Source: Sphingobium soli
Lineage (GTDB): Bacteria; Pseudomonadota; Alphaproteobacteria; Sphingomonadales; Sphingomonadaceae
Reading direction: 5' to 3'
DNA length: 64,000 bases
Assembly (NCBI RefSeq): GCF_020782245.1
Contig: NZ_JAJGNP010000006.1
Span: 147,680 to 211,679, forward strand
Shown: piece after piece, positions 1 through 9,019 of the stretch
Layout of the letters: the number at the start of each line of letters is the position of its first letter
Numbering within the stretch: the first letter of the stretch is position 1
The notes under the pieces: model-generated
Told to the model about the DNA's origin: nothing
Databases searched by the model: none
The model's input: only the letters and a program-made list of their open reading frames with translations
Made by a program: the position numbers and the translations under genes

Positions 1-1549
1 GGGTTTCGATCAGCGCCTTGCCCCAGGCTTCGGCGCGGGTCGCATCACTCAACGTGCTGGACAAAAGGCCAAATTCATCGCCGCCCAGGCGACCGATGAC
101 CGCATCGGGCGGAGCCGCGGCCTGCAACCGCTCGGCAAAGGCGCACAACAGTGCGTCGCCGGCATCGTGGCCCAGCGAATCATTGGTCCGTTTAAGGTCG
201 TCTATGTCCATCAAAAGAAGGGCGAAACTGTCCCCCGACCGGCGCGCCGCCTTGGCCATGTCGTCCAGCGTCTGTTGCCATGACGACCGGTTGGGCAGTC
301 GCGTCATGGCGTCATGCGTGGCCGCCCAGCGAATACGCCGTTCGCTGTCCTGCTGTTCGGTCACGTCCAGGAACGTGATGATGATGCGAACCGACCCGTC
401 GGTGTCGCACCGCGTCGTCCAGCCCGTGCTCTTGATCCAGCGAAGCGCGCCGTCGGTGGCGCGATATATCCGCAGCATGTCTTCAAAATGCGCTGGCAGG
501 CCGCCGCCGGCGACCGCGGCCAATTTGTCCTGCAAGCGCGGGCGATCATCAGCGTGGACGAGCGACAGCGCCAGTTCGGTCGTTGGCGTGACATCTGGGG
601 ACACGCCCAGCATTGCGCGCAGTTCCGGCGACCAACTGCGCTGTCCCGTCCTGCTGTCGAAATCCCATATCCCAAGTCCGGCCGACTGGATCGCCAGCCG
701 GAACCGCTCCTCGCTTTGGGCGAGATCATGCTCGGCCATATGCCGTTCATGCACGTCTTCCAGCGATCCATACCAGCGAATGATCCGGCCATCCGCGTCG
801 CGTCGCGCCGCCGCGCAGGCTCGCATCCAGCGATAATGGCCAGAGCGCAACCGCACGCGATATTCGATATCGACCGGTTCCCCATTGGCGAGATGCCGAT
901 CCCATATCCCCAGCACGCGGGCCTCATCCTCTGGATGCAACACCGTGGCCCATCCCTGGCCAAGCGCTTCGTCTTTCGAAATGCCGGTTATTTCCGCAAA
1001 GCGAGGCCCCACTTCCTCGATCGCTCCGTCAGGCCCGGCAGTCCAGGGAACCTGCGGGCTGAGCGCGACCGACCAGCGATAATGATCGCGGCTTTCGGCG
1101 ACAGCTGCGGACAGCAATTCATGATAGGGCTGAGCATCCGCCACGATGCCGTAATAGCGCCAGTCCCCGCCGGGCAGGGGATGACGCCGCATCTCGACGC
1201 GGCACCAGCGCGGGCGGCCCGGTTCGAGCGACAATGTCACCATGATGGGGGACGGCTGCCGTTCCTTGCTGGCGGCGATCAGGGCGCGGCGATCAGCCGC
1301 GTCCAGCAGCGCCCGCCAGCCACGGCCGACAGGATCGACCGCCGGTCGCAGCGACGGCCCCGATACCGACCACCATCCGATCAGCCGACCATGCCGGTCG
1401 GCCACCCATCGAATGATGCGCGGCGACATCTCGACGAAATCGGCAGAGGGCGCCATATCGACGCCAGCGAGCAACGGGTCGGCGCCGACATAGCCATGTC
1501 CGGCTATGTCCCAACCCTGCAAAAACCGGTGGTCAACGAACCGGTCCAC
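1..1549 (-). CDS. PAS-PAS-PAS-GGDEF diguanylate cyclase (3' end beyond left edge)
   Basis: The reading frame runs leftward and leaves the window, so the C-terminus is missing. I chose a GTG start at 1549 because GGAGAGGAG lies just upstream. About 516 residues are visible. The first ~110 look PAS-like. Two clearer PAS_3-type domains follow, with HPEDEAR and VHADDRPR motifs and C-terminal ends reading SLEDVHER and FLDVTEQQ. A GGDEF domain begins at HDAMTRLPNR and contains the intact signature GRLGGDEFGLL, read from about position 100 down to 70. The family makes cyclic di-GMP from two GTP, and the PAS domains probably sense a signal. I see no RxxD inhibitory site before GGDEF. An EAL domain could follow outside the window. 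There is no signal peptide, so it is probably cytoplasmic. Cyclic di-GMP often controls exopolysaccharide, which fits the loci further right, but that link is inference. Confidence 0.9.
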   Translation of the reverse strand, partial: MDRFVDHRFLQGWDIAGHGYVGADPLLAGVDMAPSADFVEMSPRIIRWVADRHGRLIGWWSVSGPSLRPAVDPVGRGWRALLDAADRRALIAASKERQPSPIMVTLSLEPGRPRWCRVEMRRHPLPGGDWRYYGIVADAQPYHELLSAAVAESRDHYRWSVALSPQVPWTAGPDGAIEEVGPRFAEITGISKDEALGQGWATVLHPEDEARVLGIWDRHLANGEPVDIEYRVRLRSGHYRWMRACAAARRDADGRIIRWYGSLEDVHERHMAEHDLAQSEERFRLAIQSAGLGIWDFDSRTGQRSWSPELRAMLGVSPDVTPTTELALSLVHADDRPRLQDKLAAVAGGGLPAHFEDMLRIYRATDGALRWIKSTGWTTRCDTDGSVRIIITFLDVTEQQDSERRIRWAATHDAMTRLPNRSSWQQTLDDMAKAARRSGDSFALLLMDIDDLKRTNDSLGHDAGDALLCAFAERLQAAAPPDAVIGRLGGDEFGLLSSTLSDATRAEAWGKALIET

Positions 1550-1661
1550 CGCTCCTCTCCCTCCAGGCACATTCCTGCGTCATGGAGACCCGTTTAGAGG
1601 AAAAGGTTAAACAATTTGGATATTTTCCAGCCTGGCGGGCAATCCCGGCCGGACCAGCGGC

Positions 1662-2477
1662 CTATCTGCGCAGAATCGTCGCGAGATCGGCGGTTCGTGG
1701 CGCGCGCTCTGGTGCTGCACCGACGGCTCCCGGATCGCTTTCGATCGGATCGAAGCGTGTCCAGCCATCGCGGCCGAGCTTTTCGAGCGGCTGGTACCGC
1801 ACCTTATACTGCATCCGCGCCGCCCCCTTCACCCAATAGCCCAGATAGACATAAGGCAGGTCCGCGGCGGCCGCGCGCAGGATATGGTCCATGATGATAT
1901 AGTTGCCCAGCCCGGGGCGATCCGGGGACTGGGTGTCGAAGAAACTGTAGATCATCGACAGGCCGTCGCCTTGCCGGTCCGTGAGACAGGCGCCGACCAG
2001 TTTGCCCGGCCGGCCATTGCTGCCGGGCTCGCGATATTCGACGACATGGCTATCGACCGGGGTCTGTTCGACCATGTCGGCAAAGTCCATTTCGTCCATT
2101 TCGGTCATACCCCCGCCGGGGTGGCGTACGTTCAGATAACGCTGGAGCAGCGCGAACTGCTCCTGCGTCGACCAGGGCTTGCAGGCGCTGACCACCAGAT
2201 CCTCGTTCCGGCGCAGCAATTTGCGCTGGGTCGCATTGGGCCGAAATTCGTGCGTGACGACGCGGACCGACACGCAGGCGGTGCAATCGATGCAGCTGGG
2301 CCGATAGGCGACATTCTGGCTGCGGCGAAAACCGATGCGGCCAAGCGCGTCGTTGAGTTCCGCCGCATTGTCGCCGGAGAGCTCGGTGAAAACCTTGCGC
2401 TCGCTCTTGCCCGGCAGATAGGGGCACGGGCTGGGATTGGTCACGAAGAAGCGCGGGAAGCGAAACGGCGCGGTCAC
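1662..2477 (-). CDS. bpt: Aspartate/glutamate leucyltransferase (Bpt, arginyl-tRNA-protein transferase family)
   Basis: This 271-residue protein matches the bacterial Bpt/ATE family in length and layout. The family transfers leucine from Leu-tRNA to N-terminal Asp or Glu of proteins, marking them for ClpS-ClpAP degradation (N-degron pathway). The N-terminal half has the family's cysteine cluster, [13 protein letters not shown], at about residues 61-73, after PCPYLPG near residue 20. The C-terminal half has the GNAT-like segment [14 protein letters not shown]. The start is GTG at 2477, preceded by GGGGGAG at good spacing. It is followed after a short gap by nothing on the same strand, and upstream lies the threonine ammonia-lyase gene on the same strand. 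clpA lies 40 kb to the right. The assignment is secure from family layout. Confidence 0.93.
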   Translation of the reverse strand: MTAPFRFPRFFVTNPSPCPYLPGKSERKVFTELSGDNAAELNDALGRIGFRRSQNVAYRPSCIDCTACVSVRVVTHEFRPNATQRKLLRRNEDLVVSACKPWSTQEQFALLQRYLNVRHPGGGMTEMDEMDFADMVEQTPVDSHVVEYREPGSNGRPGKLVGACLTDRQGDGLSMIYSFFDTQSPDRPGLGNYIIMDHILRAAAADLPYVYLGYWVKGAARMQYKVRYQPLEKLGRDGWTRFDPIESDPGAVGAAPERAPRTADLATILRR

Positions 2478-2591
2478 GCGGCTCCCCCCGGTCCTGTGCT
2501 GTCAATCCCTTGCGTCATGCGCTCGTTATGCCGATCCCGCGCGCGCAAGAAAAGCGCATTTACTATCAAAAAATGGGGGTCAAGCGTCCCA

Positions 2592-3839
2592 TTATGCAAC
2601 CTCGATCGGCGCGACCTCATAGCCGGCGGCGCGCAGCGCGCCGAGCAGGTTCTGGAGATGATCGCGGTCGCGCGTTTCGCATTCGACGTCGAGGCTGAGG
2701 CCCTTGGCCGGCAGGTTGGTGAAGATGCGCTGATGCGACAGTTCCAGGATGTTGACCGCTTCCTGATCAAAGATGCGCGCGACGTTGAACAATGCGCCCG
2801 GCCGATCCTGCAAGATGATGCGCAGCCGTGCCAGCCGGCCCGAACGGGCTAGATCGCGCAGCAGCACATTGGCCAGCAGGCGCGTGTCGATATTGCCGCC
2901 GGTCAGCACCAGTCCGACCTTGCGCCCGGCAAATTGATCGCGATGCGTCAGCAAGGCGGCAAGACCCGCACCTCCAGCCCCTTCCACCACCGTCTTTTCG
3001 ATCTGGAGCAGCAGGCTGAGCGATTCTTCCAGCCGCCGCTCATTCACCAGCACGATGTCGTCGGCCAGCCGCTCGACGAAGCGGCGCGTGACCGAACCGG
3101 GCTGCTTGACGGCAATGCCCTCGGCTAGCGTGTCACCGTCGCAGGCCAGGTCCGTGCTTTTCAGGAAGCCGTACATGGACGGATAAAGCTCCGCCTGCAC
3201 ACCGATCAGGCGAATATCCGGCTTCATGGCGCGCGCCGCCGTGCCCATGCCCGAAAACAGGCCGCCGCCGCCGATCGGGATTACCAAAGTGTCGATCTCC
3301 GGCGCATCTTCCAGCATTTCAAGCGCGACCGTGCCCTGCCCCGCGATGATGTCGGGTTCGTCGAAGGGATGGACGAAGGTCAGCCCCTGCGCCGCCTCCA
3401 GTTCGCGGGCATGGGCATAGGCGTCATCGAACTTTTCGCCAAATTGCACCACGGTCGCGCCGTGGCTGCGGGTCTGCGTCACCTTGATGATCGGCGTGGT
3501 CGTGGGCATCACGATGGTGACGGGCACGCCCAGCCGCTTGCCATGATAGGCGAGGCCCTGCGCGTGATTGCCCGCCGAAGCGGCAATGACGCCCTTCGCC
3601 TTGGACGCATCGTCCAGTTGCAGCAGACGGTTGAGCGCGCCGCGTTCCTTGTAGGCGGCGGTGAACTGGAGATTTTCGAACTTCAGATAGACCTTGCAGC
3701 CCAGCATGTCGGACAGCGTCTGGCTGATCAACGTCGGCGTCTTGACGATCGCTCCGGCAATGCGGGTGCGGGCGGCCAATATGTCATCGACGGTGACGGG
3801 CAGCGGCAGGGCGCTTTCGATCTTCGCGAGCGTATTCAT
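2592..3839 (-). CDS. ilvA: Threonine ammonia-lyase (threonine dehydratase) with C-terminal ACT domain
   Basis: The enzyme converts threonine to 2-oxobutanoate and ammonia using PLP, the first step toward isoleucine. The 415-residue protein has a fold-type II PLP domain. TAAYKERGALNR near residue 63 carries the Schiff-base lysine. SAGNHAQGLAYHGK is the substrate loop, and IPIGGGGLFSGMG is the phosphate-binding glycine loop. About 85 C-terminal residues (LRIILQDRPGALFNVARI onward) form a single ACT domain, likely for allosteric control. Enterobacterial IlvA is about 514 residues with two such modules, so this is the shorter form common in alphaproteobacteria. ATG at 3839 is preceded by a purine-rich GGGGGCGGG. 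A biosynthetic versus catabolic role cannot be told from sequence alone. Confidence 0.93.
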   Translation of the reverse strand: MNTLAKIESALPLPVTVDDILAARTRIAGAIVKTPTLISQTLSDMLGCKVYLKFENLQFTAAYKERGALNRLLQLDDASKAKGVIAASAGNHAQGLAYHGKRLGVPVTIVMPTTTPIIKVTQTRSHGATVVQFGEKFDDAYAHARELEAAQGLTFVHPFDEPDIIAGQGTVALEMLEDAPEIDTLVIPIGGGGLFSGMGTAARAMKPDIRLIGVQAELYPSMYGFLKSTDLACDGDTLAEGIAVKQPGSVTRRFVERLADDIVLVNERRLEESLSLLLQIEKTVVEGAGGAGLAALLTHRDQFAGRKVGLVLTGGNIDTRLLANVLLRDLARSGRLARLRIILQDRPGALFNVARIFDQEAVNILELSHQRIFTNLPAKGLSLDVECETRDRDHLQNLLGALRAAGYEVAPIEVA

Positions 3840-3936
3840 GCCCGCCCCCTAGACCAAAAACAGCTGCGAAGAAACTGGAACTGTCCCGGCACTGGCCCTA
3901 TGGCGGAGGTCCAAGCACGCAAATATATGAGGCGGG

Positions 3937-4806
3937 ATGGCTAGGATCGCGTTTATCGGCCTGGGGACCATGGGGGCTCCGATGGCTGGACATCTGGCGA
4001 AGGCCGGGCATGAGCTGACGGTCTACAACCGATCCATCGGCAAGGCGAAAAGCTGGGCCGAAGCCTATGGCGGCGCGGTCGCGATCAGCCCGGCCAAGGC
4101 CGCAGAGGATGCGGACATCGTCATCAGTTGCGTGGGCACCGACGATGATCTGGCGCAGGTGGCGCTGGGGCGCGAAGGCGCGTTCCGATCCATGCAGCCG
4201 GGCGGCCTGTTCATCGACCACACCACCGTATCCGCGCGCATCGCCCGGCAATTGTTCGTGGAAGGCGAAAGCCGCGGCATCCACAGCGTCGACGCGCCTG
4301 TCACCGGCGGCCATTCGGGCGCGCAGGACGGCAAGCTCGCCATCATGTGCGGGGGCAGCGAACCGGCGGTCGCGGCGGCGAAGATCGTGATGCAGGCCTA
4401 TGCCACGCGCATCGTCCATGTCGGCGGCGCGGGCGCGGGCCAGACCGCCAAGATGGCGAACCAGATCTGCATCGCCGGCATTATCCAGGGCCTGTCCGAA
4501 GCCTTGCGGTTCGCGCAGGCGGCGGAACTGGATCTGGACGCGGTGTTCGAGGCGATTTCGGGCGGCGCGGCGCAAAGCTGGCAGATGGACCGATATTGGG
4601 GAACGATGGCGCGCGACGAATTCGACTTCGGCTTCGCCGTCGACTGGATGCGCAAGGATCTGGGACTGGCGCTGGACGAAGCGCGCGCCAATGGCGCGAC
4701 ATTGCCGGTGACGGCGATGATCGATCAATTTTACGCCGATGTGCAGGCCATGGGCGGCCATCGGCAGGACACGAGCGCATTGGTGCGGAGACTGACCCGA
4801 GCATGA
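3937..4806 (+). CDS. NAD(P)-dependent beta-hydroxyacid dehydrogenase (3-hydroxyisobutyrate dehydrogenase family)
   Basis: The 289-residue protein is a typical cytosolic beta-hydroxyacid dehydrogenase. The N-terminal dinucleotide-binding loop reads FIGLGTMGAPMAGHLAKAGH, with NRS after the second strand, which favours NADP. DAPVTGGHSGAQDGKLAIM at about residues 119-137 is the substrate-binding loop. GQTAKMANQ carries the conserved catalytic lysine near residue 171. The C-terminal helical domain is complete. The family oxidises small 3-hydroxyacids or reduces semialdehydes such as tartronate semialdehyde, and I cannot choose the substrate. Its stop codon overlaps the start of the downstream amidohydrolase (ATGA at 4803-4806), so the two are probably translated together. 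Confidence 0.9.
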   Translation: MARIAFIGLGTMGAPMAGHLAKAGHELTVYNRSIGKAKSWAEAYGGAVAISPAKAAEDADIVISCVGTDDDLAQVALGREGAFRSMQPGGLFIDHTTVSARIARQLFVEGESRGIHSVDAPVTGGHSGAQDGKLAIMCGGSEPAVAAAKIVMQAYATRIVHVGGAGAGQTAKMANQICIAGIIQGLSEALRFAQAAELDLDAVFEAISGGAAQSWQMDRYWGTMARDEFDFGFAVDWMRKDLGLALDEARANGATLPVTAMIDQFYADVQAMGGHRQDTSALVRRLTRA

Positions 4807-6509
4807 AGATTTTCGTTTCGAGCGCCGCGATCGCGCTCGCCCTGTGTCCGCTGCCGGTTCTGGCGGCGGGCGTCATCGACAATGTGAACGGCATCGCGCT
4901 GGACGCCAATGGCAAGATCGTGCGCTTCGGCGCGCTGATGATCGACGATGACGGCAAGGTCGAAAAGCTGATCGAGGGCCGCTACAAGGAACCGGAATAT
5001 AAACGGCCCAAGAAGCGCAAGAAGGGCGAGCCCTGGCCCGAGCCGCCCAAGGGGCTGGCATTCAAGCTGGACGGCGGCGGCAAGACGCTGATCCCCGGCC
5101 TCATCGACGCGCATGGCCATGTGATGGGCTATGGCCTGTCGCTGATCACGCTCGACCTGTCGGACACGACATCGCTGGCGCAGGCGCAGGAGAAGATCCG
5201 CGCCTATGTCGCCGCCAATCCGGGCCGCAAATGGATCATCGGCACGGGCTGGAACCAGGAACAATGGGGTCTGGGCCGATTTCCCACCGCCGCTGACCTG
5301 GACGCGGCGGTCAGCGACATTCCGGTGTGGCTGGAACGGGTGGACGGCCATGCCGGCTGGGCCAACAGCGCCGCCATCCGCGCGGCCGGGATCACCGGCG
5401 CGACCAAGGCGCCGGCGGGCGGGCGGATCGAAATGACGGGCGGCAAGCCTGCGGGCGTGTTGGTCGACCGGGCGATGGACCTGATGCAGAAGGTCGTGCC
5501 GCCGCCCGCGCCCAAGGATCGCGACCTGGCCCTTGAAAAGGCGCAGCGCGCGCTACTGTCGATGGGCATCACCGGCATCGCCGACATGGGCACCAGCATC
5601 GAGGATTGGCAGGCGTTCCGCCGGTCGGCCGATCGCGGCGCGCTGCGCGTGCGGATCATGTCCTACGCCATGGGGCTGGACAATATGGTGCTGATCGCCG
5701 GGCCGGAACCGACGCCATGGCTGTATGACGACCATCTGCGCATGGGCGGGATCAAGCTGCTGCTGGACGGCGCGCTGGGATCGCGCGGGGCATGGCTGAA
5801 GGGCGACTATGCCGATGCGCCGGGCCAGCGCGGCCTTCGCTTGATCCCCGACACGCAATTGCGCAACATCATGAGCCGGGCGGCGATGGACAATTTCCAG
5901 GTCGCGATGCACGCGATTGGCGATGCCGCCAATGGCGAGGCGCTGGACGCGATTCAGGAACTGGCCGAAACCTACAAGGGCGACCGGCGCTGGCGCATCG
6001 AACATGCGCAAATCATCGATCCGGCCGACCTGCCGCGCTTCGGTCCGCTGGGCGTGGTTGCTTCGATGCAGCCGGTGCATGAAGCGTCGGACTGGCGCAT
6101 GGCGACGGCGCGGCTGGGCGAAGCCCGACTGGCGGGCGCCTATGCGTGGAAGACGATGCTCGACAATCGCGTGCCGCTCGCCTTCGGCTCCGACGTGCCG
6201 GTGGAAAGCCCCAATCCCTTCCCCGGCATCGCGGTCGCCATGTCGCGGGAGGATGCAAAGGGTCAGCCGGTCGGCGGATGGATGCCGCAGCAACGCGTGA
6301 GCTTTCAAGCGGCGCTCGACGGCTTCACCCGGCAGGCGGCCTATGCTGGTTTTGCGGAAAAGAAGTTCGGCAGCCTGGTGCCGGGCCAACGCGCCGATTT
6401 CCTGCTGATCGACCGCGATATTTCGACCGCGCAGCCGGCCGATATTCGCACGACGCAGGTGCTGGAAACCTGGATCGGGGGCAAGCGCGTCTATGTGAAG
6501 GGGCAGTAA
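4803..6509 (+). CDS. Exported amidohydrolase, YtcJ-like (Amidohydro_3)
   Basis: The ATG at 4803 gives a 568-residue protein with a clean signal peptide (MKIFVSSAAIALALCPLPVLAAG), so it probably works in the periplasm. The same frame is open further upstream, but that part is antisense-like read-through of the dehydrogenase. Metal-binding features of the amidohydrolase superfamily are visible: LIPGLIDAHGHVMGYG (HxH, near residue 104), a central VAMHAIGDAANGEALD, an RIEHAQIID histidine, and LAFGSDVPVESPNPF with the catalytic aspartate near the C-terminus. YtcJ-like proteins are metal-dependent hydrolases of uncertain substrates, such as N-substituted amides or formamides. A lysine/proline-rich insertion (EYKRPKKRKKGEPWPEPP) near residue 65 is unusual. 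It is translationally coupled to the dehydrogenase upstream. Confidence 0.9.
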   Translation: MKIFVSSAAIALALCPLPVLAAGVIDNVNGIALDANGKIVRFGALMIDDDGKVEKLIEGRYKEPEYKRPKKRKKGEPWPEPPKGLAFKLDGGGKTLIPGLIDAHGHVMGYGLSLITLDLSDTTSLAQAQEKIRAYVAANPGRKWIIGTGWNQEQWGLGRFPTAADLDAAVSDIPVWLERVDGHAGWANSAAIRAAGITGATKAPAGGRIEMTGGKPAGVLVDRAMDLMQKVVPPPAPKDRDLALEKAQRALLSMGITGIADMGTSIEDWQAFRRSADRGALRVRIMSYAMGLDNMVLIAGPEPTPWLYDDHLRMGGIKLLLDGALGSRGAWLKGDYADAPGQRGLRLIPDTQLRNIMSRAAMDNFQVAMHAIGDAANGEALDAIQELAETYKGDRRWRIEHAQIIDPADLPRFGPLGVVASMQPVHEASDWRMATARLGEARLAGAYAWKTMLDNRVPLAFGSDVPVESPNPFPGIAVAMSREDAKGQPVGGWMPQQRVSFQAALDGFTRQAAYAGFAEKKFGSLVPGQRADFLLIDRDISTAQPADIRTTQVLETWIGGKRVYVKGQ

Positions 6510-6527
6510 CGCCCCTTCCCTGTCGCC

Positions 6528-8270
6528 TTACATCGCGTTGTCGGCGGCGTTGAACGCCTCTTCCATAGTCTCGGGCAGCGGCGGCTGGACCGGCTTGTCG
6601 CAGCCCGCTTCCTTCATATGCGCGCGCAGCATGTCCATGCGGTCGAGGTTCCAGCGCGCCAGCGGCACGCCCAGCGGCCGGAAGTCGGCGCGCTCGAACA
6701 GCTGCACCACATAATTGTGGCACAGTTCATCGACCTGCTCGATGGTCAGCATGCCAAGGTTCATGACCATCGGCCGCCCCGGCACGCCGTTGCGCCCCCG
6801 CACCAGGTCGGTGACATAGAGGCCGCCGCGCGGGTCGACCAACACGACGTCGGCTTCGCTCGAATCGATCAGCCGATGGCTGGCGGCGTAGGGCGCGACA
6901 AATTCATAGGTGCGCCAGACAAGGTAGCCGCTCGACAGGATGGTGACGAGCAGGCCGATCAGCACCGGCCGCATCGCGTCCTGCGGGCGGAAACGCGCCC
7001 AGCCCAGGCCGGCAAGCAGGCAGAAGGGGCCGATGAAGCCATGGGCGTAGCGAAAGCCCCAGCCATAGCCCTGCGCCAACGCCAGTCCGCACCCCGCCAC
7101 ACAGCCCAGCGCCAGCGGCAGTGCGATTTCCCGACCGGCCAGCAGCGCGCGCCAGCGCATCGCCGCGACGCCCAGCGCGGCGAGCGGCACCATCAATATG
7201 TTGTTCCAGGCGATATAGCGGGTGAGGTTGACCAGCGGCTGCCAGCGATCGCCCAGCCGTTCGAACAGGCTGCCAATCTTGTCCGCCACCCCGGCCGACG
7301 GGCGAACATCCGCCGGCGCGCCCAGCGCGTGCAACAGGAAACCCGGCCACAGCTTGGCCCACACGATCACGATCGCCACCAGCGTCAGCGCATGGAAGGC
7401 CGCCACCTGCCAGCGGCGCGCCAGCAGCATCCACAGGATGAAGGGCGCGATGAACAAGGGCGGGAAATGCCATTGGTGCAGCCCCGCCGCGATCAGCGCA
7501 ACCAGCCCCGCCGCGCCATGGCCCAGCCATCCGCCGCGCAGCACCAGAGCAAGCCAGACGAGGTTGAGCGCGAAATGCCCCGTCATCGCATAGGGCGTCA
7601 TGGCCGTGACCCACAGCTGGCAGGATGAAAAGGCGAGGATCAGCGTGACCCACACCGCATCGGGCCGGTCTGGCATCAGGCGCAGCGCCACGCGCCACAG
7701 GGCGATAAGGCCAGTCATCAGCAGCACCGGCCCGGCCAGATTGGGATCGCCCAATTGCCAGAACAAAGCCTGGATCGCGCTGTTCACCGGCAGATAGGCG
7801 GCAGTCCAGTAATCCGCCGCACCGAAGGGCGAGAAAAATTCGGGCATGATCGCCCGGCGATAGGGTTCCCATTCGATCGGGATGGGCCGGGCGAACAGCC
7901 CTTCGCGCATATAGGCGGCGGCGAAGCGGGCGACTTCCTCGTCCCGGCTGATCGCATAATCCTGAAACAGCGCATAATGGCCGGTCCAGGCGGCAAGGCC
8001 CAGCAGCACGACCAACGGTATCACGATGCGCGCGGTGGGCGGCGGCAGGCTGAAACCACGCCCTTCCGCCCAGGGCGCGGCGAGCGCCAGCAACGCCAGA
8101 GCGCCCAGCAGCGCGGGCAAATCCTGATCGAGCAGCAGGATGACGGCCAGGCTGATCCCCTGCCGATAGGTGACATGCCACAGGAAGGTGCCAAGCACCC
8201 AGAGCGTCAGGCACACGGCCCCCGCCAGGAACAGGCGTCGCGCGGACACGAACGATCCGGGCGCGCCCAT
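6528..8270 (-). CDS. Polytopic membrane protein, glycosyltransferase-39/ArnT-like layout
   Basis: This is a 580-residue protein with about a dozen hydrophobic segments (for example at residues 12-30, 55-66, 83-98 and 187-200) and a soluble C-terminal tail of about 120 residues. The first periplasmic loop carries an acidic SRDEE motif near residue 113. Such a motif is typical of GT-C fold enzymes that take sugar from a polyprenyl-phosphate donor. I infer GT-C membership from this layout only. It is the last gene of a leftward polysaccharide operon, two bases after the FkbM methyltransferase gene, so a role in modifying or completing a surface glycan is likely. It converges with the amidohydrolase gene, and the 18-bp gap between them has no clear terminator. 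Confidence 0.7.
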   Translation of the reverse strand: MGAPGSFVSARRLFLAGAVCLTLWVLGTFLWHVTYRQGISLAVILLLDQDLPALLGALALLALAAPWAEGRGFSLPPPTARIVIPLVVLLGLAAWTGHYALFQDYAISRDEEVARFAAAYMREGLFARPIPIEWEPYRRAIMPEFFSPFGAADYWTAAYLPVNSAIQALFWQLGDPNLAGPVLLMTGLIALWRVALRLMPDRPDAVWVTLILAFSSCQLWVTAMTPYAMTGHFALNLVWLALVLRGGWLGHGAAGLVALIAAGLHQWHFPPLFIAPFILWMLLARRWQVAAFHALTLVAIVIVWAKLWPGFLLHALGAPADVRPSAGVADKIGSLFERLGDRWQPLVNLTRYIAWNNILMVPLAALGVAAMRWRALLAGREIALPLALGCVAGCGLALAQGYGWGFRYAHGFIGPFCLLAGLGWARFRPQDAMRPVLIGLLVTILSSGYLVWRTYEFVAPYAASHRLIDSSEADVVLVDPRGGLYVTDLVRGRNGVPGRPMVMNLGMLTIEQVDELCHNYVVQLFERADFRPLGVPLARWNLDRMDMLRAHMKEAGCDKPVQPPLPETMEEAFNAADNAM

Positions 8271-8272
8271 GG

Positions 8273-9019
8273 TCAGTCGCGCACCAGCGTCCGGTTGACG
8301 AAAATGCCGTCCATTTCGACCAGCAGCGGGAAATGCCCCTTATTATTGGCGAAGAAGGCGGACGGCATGAAATCGCGCGCTTCCAGCCAGTCGATCATCG
8401 CGCGATAGCCGGTGCCGCCGTCATAGATGGGGCGCACGCCCAGTTCGGTCTGGACGCCCAACATCCGACCGATGGCATCCCCCGCCCCTTCGCACACCGA
8501 CAGGTCGTGGCCCTGCGTATCCATCTTGAGGAACGGCCGGGCAAAGCCATGCTGCGCGAGCAATTCCGGCAACAGCGTATCGAGCCGGCGGCACTGCATC
8601 TCGACCGTCTTCGTCACCTTGTTGCGATCGGCGAAGATGGCGTCCTGCACACCCGATGGCTTTTTCAACGAACTGAACTGATCGGCCGCCATGATGTTGA
8701 AGCTGGCCGTCCCGTCGAAATCGGACAGCGCCATGTTGAACACATGCCAGCGCGGATCGGCGGCGGCGCGCTTTTCCAGCAGCGCGAAAATATCGGGATT
8801 GGGCTCGAAGGAGAGGATGAGGCCTCTGTAGCCGGCATCCCGGCGCGCCATCGTCGCATATTGGCCGCGATTGGCCCCGACATCGAACAGGCAATCGACG
8901 GCGAAGCTGATGAGGAACCGGCGCAGCGCCTGCACCTCCGGATATTGGTGGACGCGGCCCGCCGCCGCCAGCCGCAGCGCCAGCAGCCGATCGCCCAGTT
9001 CGCGGCGATAGCGGCTCAT
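8273..9019 (-). CDS. FkbM-family SAM-dependent methyltransferase
   Basis: The 248-residue protein has the FkbM family pattern. CLFDVGANRGQYATMARR near residue 41 is the SAM-binding loop, ILSFEPNPDIFALLEK is the acidic end of the second strand, and FLKMDTQGHDLSVCEG near residue 164 is the family-typical segment. Members O-methylate hydroxyl groups of sugars or polyketides. In this operon of glycosyltransferases and a flippase, methylation of a surface-polysaccharide sugar is the likely job. The start overlaps the stop of the upstream glycosyltransferase (ATGA, 9016-9019), which indicates translational coupling. Confidence 0.88.
   Translation of the reverse strand: MSRYRRELGDRLLALRLAAAGRVHQYPEVQALRRFLISFAVDCLFDVGANRGQYATMARRDAGYRGLILSFEPNPDIFALLEKRAAADPRWHVFNMALSDFDGTASFNIMAADQFSSLKKPSGVQDAIFADRNKVTKTVEMQCRRLDTLLPELLAQHGFARPFLKMDTQGHDLSVCEGAGDAIGRMLGVQTELGVRPIYDGGTGYRAMIDWLEARDFMPSAFFANNKGHFPLLVEMDGIFVNRTLVRD

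Noticed and set aside
1..1597. Rightward frames of 272 and 427 codons at the left edge
   Set aside because: The leftward frame encodes PAS domains and an intact GGDEF signature; the rightward frames are its shadows.
4347..4802. Upstream extension of the amidohydrolase frame
   Set aside because: It overlaps the dehydrogenase in another frame and would bury the signal peptide; the ATGA overlap at 4803 explains the start.
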